This document shows, piece after piece, positions 57,170 through 64,000 of a stretch of 64,000 nucleotides of DNA. Position 1 is the stretch's first letter. Each line of letters starts with the position of its first letter. The DNA is taken from the NCBI RefSeq assembly GCF_037038585.1, contig NC_092524.1, positions 67,630,552-67,694,551 on the forward strand, read 5' to 3'. Position numbers and translations under genes: made by a program. The notes below the pieces were generated by a model. It was not told the origin of the DNA, ran no database searches, and saw only the letters and a program-made list of their open reading frames with translations. This DNA is from Patagioenas fasciata. Taxonomy: Eukaryota; Chordata; Aves; Columbiformes; Columbidae.

Positions 57170-60100
57170 GTATCTGATGTTGCATATGCTTCTTGCACAG
57201 AACGCCAAAACCGTGTTCTGCTTTTTGCAAGGCCACAGAGTGTCTCTCTCCCAACTGTTCTGCCTGATCTCTATGGGGCAAAACTCACTTCTAACCTTTT
57301 ACCTTTTGAGGAGCTATTGCTTTTCTCCCCACTGTTTCTCATCCGGCAGCAATGCTCTGGTTTTCCTCCTCCCCTCCTTGCTTTCTTCTACTAAAGCTTG
57401 TTGAGGGGAACAGTAGCTCGTATCTTTGCTTTGCTCTATGGTTTGGCTGCTCTGCTCTCAAACTATCAAATTTTGATTATCTGGAAGAAATCATTAGATG
57501 TTTGCGGTGCGCATTCTCACGTCAAACCATGACAAAGTGGAGTCCTAAAAGCGGTTGCCCTGATAAGAAAGGGCATCTAGGGAAACCTCGTAGCGGACTT
57601 TGCAAAATAAATCACTGTTGAAGTGCAGGTTTAATGTACGGAGAGGTATTTGGTGGCTGATTGATGAAAAGCAGCACTTACAGCCGCTTCCCACCTGCTA
57701 CACCTCTAAAACTGAATGGAACTGATGGTGAAAGACTGGTCCAGGCATTGTAAATGAAACATCCAACTTAGATAGATTGAAAGCTCTAGTCAGAATTACC
57801 TGCGACTGTCTTGGCCGTATCAGCAGGAGTCGACATGTCTCAGTGTATTTGACTATGAATAGAATTTAAGAAAGAATAAATACACCCGGTTTCAGAAATA
57901 AGCAAAAACCACGTTACTTGCAGATCACCCTTTTGAGATGCAGATGTAACAGGTTTGCTATGGGGAGCGAGGAAAGAGAGCGACATTGCTGCTTGATGTG
58001 GTGTATTTTCTTTTTCTGAAAAAAGGGAGAAAAAAGACCCACCCGCTACCAACACAAAAAGCATCAAATCTTGTTTGTGGGTGTTCTCCACAAATCTCTG
58101 TGGCGTGGTTCAAATGTGGTCTGCGAGCACTGTTCTGAGGGCAGCCAGAACAAACTCTTATCCCTGATTACAGGAGCTGACACCACAACCCCGTATCGTG
58201 TGTGTCGGCTCTGACAAGAATATCATAGAGCACAGGCTGTCCAGAAAGATAAAAACCATTCTCACTAGAAACAACATTTATAAAGAACAATTCCCTAATG
58301 TGAAACGCTTATTTTCTGCTTCTCACAGTCCCAGTAGCTATTGGGGGGGTGTGTTTAAAATACCTGAGTGGGTTCACGGGGGGAATAAAACCCTTCCTGC
58401 AAATGAGAAACGAGTGGGGTAACGCGTGCTGTCTGCTCTGTCGCAGTCAAACCTGGATTGGGTTTGTTAAACTGGTACTTGGGTTGCCGTGTATTCTGCT
58501 TGCAGATAAGGTTCCTGTTTCTCCAAACACGGGGTGCTGTGGCTCTTGATTCTGCTCAACCTTTCTGTTGCTTTGGGGTCACGTCTGATACGGGGAGTGT
58601 GTTTGGATAACTTCATGTTCTGATTTAATACATGGGTTTCTCTTTCCTGCGAGTGGACTTTGGTTGTTACAGATTTAAAAGTGGTGATACGAATATACAG
58701 AAAAGCATATTGTCTTAATTGTCTGTTACAGATGATCAAGATACTAAGACTGATTCTGTTGTATCTCCTACCAAAAAGCAAGACCAAGTGCTGCTCCACC
58801 AGGAGATAAAGCAAGAAAACGTATCGGGAAAGAAGAAAGTCTCTGCAAAGAAGCAGAAAGTTGATAATGGTGAGAATACAGACTGTGACTTATTAGTTCA
58901 GATAAACCTGACTATTAAACCTTTTTGCCATCCATACTTCAGTCCCTCATCCTTTGGAAAGAAAAACTCATAGGAGAATAACTTTTAATTTGAAAAAGCA
59001 GGAATTCCGTGTCGGAAAGGTTGTTCAACCCGAGGTACTATTTAATTTAATGAATATCTGGTAGCACTGAACATGGGAGGACGCTGCGAACCTTTCTGAA
59101 CGCTTTTGGATCCAAACGTCCACACTTGAATTGAGGAGTAACGTGTTGATTTAAAGCCTGTTCAGCTTATACTCTAAGTTGCTGTGAGCAAGACACGTCT
59201 GGAATAGCCACAGTCATCTGCCCCAAGCAAGACTGCAGGTTTTTTAGCCAGTTGCTTTGACCACGTTCCTCTCTTATTGTCCTTTTGTTAGCTCGTCGTT
59301 GTTCCAACAGAAACCGCTCATCTTTGCTGTCAAGGCTTTTACTGTTCGTCATCCCTCGTTCTCTGCCAAGATGCTGTTTCTTGTCCCTTGGTTCAGTCTG
59401 CCTCTGTGTTTGTTCTTTTTATTTTTAATCTATTTTTTTTCAATTTTTACAATGAGTGTCATTGTGCCTGCGGCTTTTGGGCAGAGTGTGACCATGAAGT
59501 TCTGTGAGGCCACCTTGTTAGCTTCTCCAAACTCTTTACTGGGACAACTACGAAGGAGTTTGACTCTGGTGTTCTGCTCCAGCATTAGGCAATGTCGGTC
59601 ACTGTTCCCTTTATCTTTTGGTCAAGTCATCAGGCTCTTGATCATTTGTGGGGTCTCTTCAGACCAGGGTGGGGTTTGAGGTCCTATGGGGTCCCTGTGT
59701 GTTATAACAACTGGAAAGCTTTCAAATTCTTTTTGAAAGAAAGCTACTCCTGAGGAACCTAGGGTGCGATCACCTTTTGTGCACATGCTTGTGCTTTTCC
59801 TGATGTACTTCATGGGCCACAAACTTGTCTGTGTGTGGTTAATGCTCAAATAAGCATCATTATCAACGAAGCTGTCAGCGTTACACAGGAATAGCTTGTG
59901 CATTATTTGAATGCAAGCTGTTTTCTTTTCAAGATACCTCTCTGAAATGACAGAGAGAAATTAGCTGCAGTGGGCATCTGGGTTAGCCAAGACACTACTT
60001 TGGGATTTCAGATGTTACTGATGCTGTGAAATGTGATATTAAATAGATTTTGAAAGGAGGGGAATAAAATGAGGAGGGGAAGTTAACATGGAGAAGAAGG

Positions 60101-61485
60101 GGGGAGGTGAGGATGGTAACTGGATTAGATGGTGGATATTTCTGCTACACAAGATCTCACTTTTGAGTGTACCTGCAGGTGTCTGCTGACTGCTTCAGTG
60201 GAAAGACTCTAGCAGGTGACACAGAAGGTCCATCTGGCCTATTTTGTTCCTTAACAGCAGCTGGTATATAAAAGTCTTTTCTAACCAGCTCTCTGGCTAC
60301 ATATTTCAGACAGTGTGAGGTTTAGAATGCATATTAGGAACAGTTTCTTCCCCAAAGGGCTGTCGGGCATTGGAACAGGCTGCCCAGGGCAGTGGTGGAG
60401 TCACCATCCCTGGAGGGGTTTAAACCATGCGGAGATGAGGTTCTTTAGGGACATGGGTTAGACGTGGCCTTGGCAGTGTTAGCGGTTGGACTCGATGATT
60501 TTGAAGCTCTTTTCCAACCGCAATGATTCTACGAGCAGTGGCTGAGGAGCTGGGTAAGCAGCAAACCCGGCTCTGTTCTGGCTGTATCTGTCCCTGGTCT
60601 GTCGCTCTTCCTCTCCCCGCTTTTGCTTGGCAGCGCAGGCTGATAAGTTGTTTGGGCAGAGACTGATCCCCATGCTCGCACAGCGCTGTGAGGATGGAGA
60701 CCTGAGGTTGGTCGGTACCTCTGGGTATCTCTGAATGTTAATGATGCCTAAAGCCTGCTCTGACAGATGAGAGATCTTCACTGAGTGCCGTTGAGTCTGC
60801 ATGTGAAATAAGCTTGATTGCTGTCCCTACCGCAAGCTCTACTTAAATGGTTTGGTTCACTGGCGATGTAATCTAAGTGGAAATGCTGGCAGGGTGGTAC
60901 CAGCTTTTAACAGAAGAGAGACAAAAGTCTTTACTATGCTCATGCTTCAGGGATGCTGAATGATTTCATCCTCAGCCACAAGTGAACCAGTCTCATTGAT
61001 GCCATGTGCAGCTTTCTTGTTAAAGTGAAATGAAAGTCAAAACTTCTCTGCTACTTGTTAAAATGGTAAAAGACAATTTTGGAAATAGAAATTTAATTGA
61101 AGCTATCAAATTACTGTGCATTAGAGACCTTTACTTAATGAACTTGCCTGAAGAGCTTTAATGAGTTAAGGATAATAGTAATTCAGAGTATAACTAACTA
61201 GCTATTGAGGTTAGAGAAGCTTTAATCCAGCTCTCTAATATGTTACACACCTTCTCTAAAAATGTTGATGTTAATTATTACAAAGCTCTAACCTATCCTG
61301 TGGATGTCTGATTTCAGTTTTGGTGGATGAGCCTCTTATTCAATCAACTACTTATATTCCTTTGATGGATAATTCTGATGGTGGCGCTTTGGAAAAGCGA
61401 GAAGCGGTTGAAGTAGCAAAGCACAATGTGAATGAAGGGATCCAGAAGAGCAGTGGCAAGAAACAGAAGAATGAAACGGATAAAG
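56653..61485 (+). CDS. KTN1: KTN1 (kinectin 1), first three coding exons (partial gene)
   Basis: Kinectin is an ER membrane protein with a long cytoplasmic coiled coil that binds kinesin and anchors translation elongation factor 1-delta. The coding exons in view are 56653-57169, 58732-58869 and 61318-61485, joined in phase 1 each time: 274 codons plus one base. Residues 7-29 form one hydrophobic membrane segment (TYFIILIPSVV then ITVIFLFFWLFM), followed by KETLYDEVLAKQKRD and a lysine-rich basic stretch at about 51-66. Further KKK clusters follow (GRKKKEKK-like near 115-122, AKKKPGQKKQKNG at 159-171, SGKKKVSAKKQK in exon 3). The sequence closely follows chicken and human kinectin, including VDEPLIQSTTYIPLMDN. 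The coiled-coil bulk, about 1,000 further residues, lies beyond the window. The start has a good Kozak context (A at -3, G at +4). Confidence 0.97.
57170..58731 (+). other. KTN1: KTN1 intron 2
   Basis: About 1.6 kb with donor GTATCT and acceptor GTCTGTTACAG. It is unique AT-rich sequence without a recognised repeat. Confidence 0.85.
58732..58869 (+). CDS. KTN1: KTN1 exon 3
   Basis: The acceptor is CTGTTACAG|ATGATC and the donor ATAATG|GTGAGA. It encodes residues 173-219: DQDTKTDSVVSPTKK, QDQVLLHQEIKQENV and SGKKKVSAKKQKVDN. Its length of 138 nt is a multiple of three and both ends are phase 1. Confidence 0.95.
58870..61317 (+). other. KTN1: KTN1 intron 3
   Basis: About 2.4 kb with one plus-oriented CR1 fragment (60318-60535). 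Otherwise it is unique sequence. Confidence 0.85.
60318..60535 (+). mobile_element. CR1 LINE 3' fragment
   Basis: Plus-oriented, with TTTCTTCCCCAAAGGGCTG, GGAACAGGCTGCCCAGGGC, GGAGTCACCATCCCTGGAGG and TTTTCCAACCGCAATGATTC. It is sense to KTN1 and of the same subfamily as 22230-22501. Confidence 0.88.
61318..61485 (+). CDS. KTN1: KTN1 exon 4
   Basis: The acceptor is ATTTCAG|TTTTGG and the donor ATAAAG|GTAAGA. It encodes residues 219-274: LVDEPLIQSTTYIPLMDN, SDGGALEKREAVEVAKHN and VNEGIQKSSGKKQKNETDK. The next residue should be Glu (human ETDKENAEV), consistent with the phase 1 end. Its length is 168 nt, a multiple of three. Confidence 0.95.
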
Positions 61486-64000
61486 GTAAGAAACCGATAA
61501 CGCCATCTGTCTCTGATGTAGCCTGCTTGGAAACCTGAACAGGGGAAGCATGCTGTGTGTGTCAGGAAGGGGGATGCTCCCTTATTTGTTAGGAAGAAGT
61601 GATTTGAGGAAAACATTTGTGGCTGCAGGATGCAGTTCTTGTGCGTGCTCGTTTCTCCCATCTTTGGCACTGTTGAAAGGGTTTTGCACCATCCAAACCC
61701 TTTTAACGCTGGCTGTCGGCTTTTGCATCCTCACAGTGGGCGAACGGGCAGTCGCAGATCACGCAGATGCACACGAGCTAGTGCTGGTTTTACACGACAT
61801 CGTTCAGGCATCAGTTCAGTGATGGACTCTGGAGCTTCGATCACGGGCTGTCGAGTCTGCTCGAGACGGGGAGAGCAGCTCTAGGGCTGTTGGTGGAGGT
61901 CGCTCGGGCTGATCGGCCCATGTGTATCTCCGAGTGCAGCGCACAGTTACCTGAAGCAGGTTGCTGGTGGAGATAGTCTGGTAGTTTCCAGCAAAACTTT
62001 GAATTTTCATTTTTAATGCGGTTGGGACACAGGGGAGCTTCCTTCATGCTCTCTCATGGAGGCCTGGGGTGATTCGTGACCATTGTGTCTCACCCTGAAA
62101 CTTTAAATAGGCCGCTGCCCTGCTCAAAGCGTGCCAGGCTTAGAATCATAGAATCATTTTGGTTGGAAGAGGCCCTTAAGATCACAGAGTCCAGCCATAA
62201 CCTAAATCTAGCACTAACCCATGTCCCTAAGAATCTCATTTATACATCTTTTAAACCCCTCCAGGGACGGTGACTCCAGCACTGCCCTGGGCAGCCTGTT
62301 CCAATGCCCAACAGCCCTTTGGGGAAGAAATTGTTCCTAATCTCCAATCTAAACCTCCCCCGGTGCAACTTAAGGCCATTTCCTCTTGTCATTGCTTATT
62401 ACTTGACAAAAGAGACCAACACCTTCCGTGCTACAAACTCCTTTCGGGTAGTTGTAGATGGTGATGTGAGACCCTCACATTTGCAGGCAGCCAGTGAGGA
62501 GAAGCCAAGTGCCTGTTTAAGCAGTGACTCCCCGCTCAGGTTTGGGCTGGCTTTCTAGCATTGCCTGCCTGGTCATTCACTGCACTCCTCCAAAACTCTC
62601 TTTCCAGCCTTGTTTTCCAAAATGCTCACTTGAAAGCTTTGTGGTGTCTGGATGGGGTTCCTTGAGGCTCCTATTGTGCCAATGGCTGCGTGTTACTGCC
62701 CCACGGCCTCTCGCGTGCACCCGTCCCTTCTCATTTCCTTAGCGAGCTGTCACCTTCGGTATCAGCTCCTAATTCTCCTGTGTCAACTGGGATTTGCCCT
62801 CCTGATATAGAAATCTTCCCGTATTCTCAGTGTAAGCTGCTCTGGTGCAAGGGCAAGGTCTTGTTCTCTGCCAGGCCAAGCTGCGCTAGACTCCCTGCTA
62901 AACCGGGCTGTGGCCTCAGGATTTTTGGCATATTCCTGGTACCAGCGTCACGGGTGATGTCAGTGCAGTCGTGATGTGATATGAAGTCTGTGGCCAAGCG
63001 TAAGTTGGATTTAGAACTAGGAGAGAGTGTGCTAGAATTTCTCAGTGCTTCCCCTACCTCCCTGGGTTTTGTTATTCAGTGATTTGTTGTTATGCTCAGT
63101 AACTTCTCTTAGGGGTTTAGTATCACCAGCATTTCTTTTTCATTATTTTTTCCATATTTTGGAGAGGCTTGGGTTGTGTGGCTTGTTTTGAACGGTATGT
63201 TTAGCATCTGTGGTGAGAGTACTCAACCTTTCTTTGTGAGCTTTGGGAATGAAGCATCATTTTTAAGCTTTTCCTTTTCTTTCTCCCTAAAATCCTTTCA
63301 CATACTTTTGTGCAATGCTGAATATTTGACAGAGATATTGGATACCTCGGTCTTGTGCTTCCATTTACTTAAGTTAGGGGGCCACCTAATGACCTACGCA
63401 TGTGCAGCCTGTTTTTTATGAAGAAATGCTTTTTTATTTGTTAATGTAATCGAGTTGAATTGTTTGCTTATTTCTGTCTTTTTAAACGCCGACTGATTTA
63501 TCTTCCTACTGCTGCACTCCCGCAGCAGTTCATTTCCTAACTTAGATTTGAAGGGATATTCTTCTGCTTTCCGTCTATTGTAATCAGAACTGTGCCAGCT
63601 CTTAAATTTGTTACCTTGTCATTTGCATGTTGCTTGCGGAGCCAGGTTGTCCTTTAAATTGAGAGCTCAGCTTGAATTGCTGTCATCATACACTTGGAAA
63701 GACTCTTGACGTTTTCACATTCATGCCGTTTATTTTCCCCCTCAAAAATACGTGTTATGCTTTGTCTTCTTGCTAGCAACACGATAAACGTTACCAACTG
63801 TACAAACAAAAGTGGTGGGATTTTTTTCCCCAAACTCTGAGCTGCCAGATTGTTATCGGATTGAAATCGGGAATATGTTGTTTTTTGCTGAATGTTCACG
63901 ACCTCTTGCTTCTTGGCATTTCAGACTGGAATTAAATATAATGCATAATGATACCCCATCACATGCTGTTTCGAGGCAAAATAAATAATTCTGTCTGGAG
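61486..64000 (+). other. KTN1: KTN1 intron 4 (partial)
   Basis: Runs to the window end; I did not find the next expected exon (ENAEVKFKDF-like). It contains a minus-oriented CR1 (62140-62465); the rest is unique sequence. Confidence 0.8.
62140..62465 (-). mobile_element. CR1 LINE 3' fragment
   Basis: The plus strand begins TTAGAATCATAGAATCATTT followed by GGTTGGAAGAGGCCC, then the CCCTCCAGGGACGGTGACTC and CAGCCTGTTCCAATGCCCAA blocks, reversed relative to the 22230 and 60318 copies. It is antisense to KTN1. Confidence 0.9.

Noticed and set aside
57170-57177. KTN1 ending at an early stop (…NGMGI) as a short protein
   Set aside because: The stop lies just after a GT donor; exon 3 joins in phase and restores the conserved KNG-x-DDQD sequence, so the short frame is read-through into intron 2.
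1-64000. Bacterial-type systems, CRISPR arrays, phage or operon structure
   Set aside because: All recognised genes are vertebrate with spliceosomal introns, and direct repeats are CR1, microsatellite or minisatellite; no prokaryotic feature is present.

Overview
The window is vertebrate nuclear DNA, almost certainly avian. Genes are split into small GT-AG exons in long introns, promoters sit in CpG islands, and the dominant repeat is CR1 LINE sequence with bird-type 3' ends. I recognise three protein-coding genes from their translated exons: ATG14 (minus strand, first coding exon only), TBPL2 (minus strand, complete in seven coding exons) and KTN1 (plus strand, untranslated first exon plus the first three coding exons). 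The order and orientation ATG14(-) TBPL2(-) KTN1(+) match the arrangement I know from human chromosome 14q22. I cannot name the species. The kinectin exons resemble the chicken protein but are not identical to it as I recall it.

Layout. 1-2861 is ATG14 intron 1, and the coding part of exon 1 is at 2862-3079 in a CpG island. 3080-7925 is intergenic; it holds a CR1 nested inside another CR1 beginning about 110 bp from the ATG14 start codon, and A/C-only low-complexity tracts. 7926-18254 is TBPL2, from its poly(A) signal to a candidate TATA box. A tRNA-Gly(TCC) gene lies antisense in its first intron, 55 bp from the exon 1 splice donor. 18255-31560 is the region between the divergent TBPL2 and KTN1 genes; it holds four CR1 copies, a (TCCCTC)n tract and a G-rich minisatellite ending at the KTN1 CpG island. 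31560-32130 is that island with the untranslated exon 1. 31805-56621 is the 24.8-kb KTN1 intron 1, with more CR1s, including one 2.3-kb copy that keeps the esterase part of ORF1 and the endonuclease part of ORF2 but has lost the reverse-transcriptase core. 56622-61485 holds KTN1 exons 2-4, and intron 4 runs off the end.

The three genes do not form one pathway. ATG14 is the autophagy subunit of the class III PI3-kinase complex. TBPL2 is the oocyte-type TATA-binding protein paralogue. KTN1 encodes kinectin, an ER membrane protein that binds kinesin. The TBPL2 model is strongly supported: the seven exons join in phase into 975 coding bases (324 codons plus stop), with consensus splice sites at every junction and all four DNA-intercalating phenylalanines of the TBP fold.

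I found no sign of a new multigene system. The most useful observations are the tRNA nested in TBPL2, an Arg-to-Trp change at a normally invariant TBP-core position, a TATA box on the TBPL2 gene itself, a nested CR1 with an unusually long (about 81 bp) target duplication, and the GATCCC-anchored minisatellite beside the KTN1 promoter.
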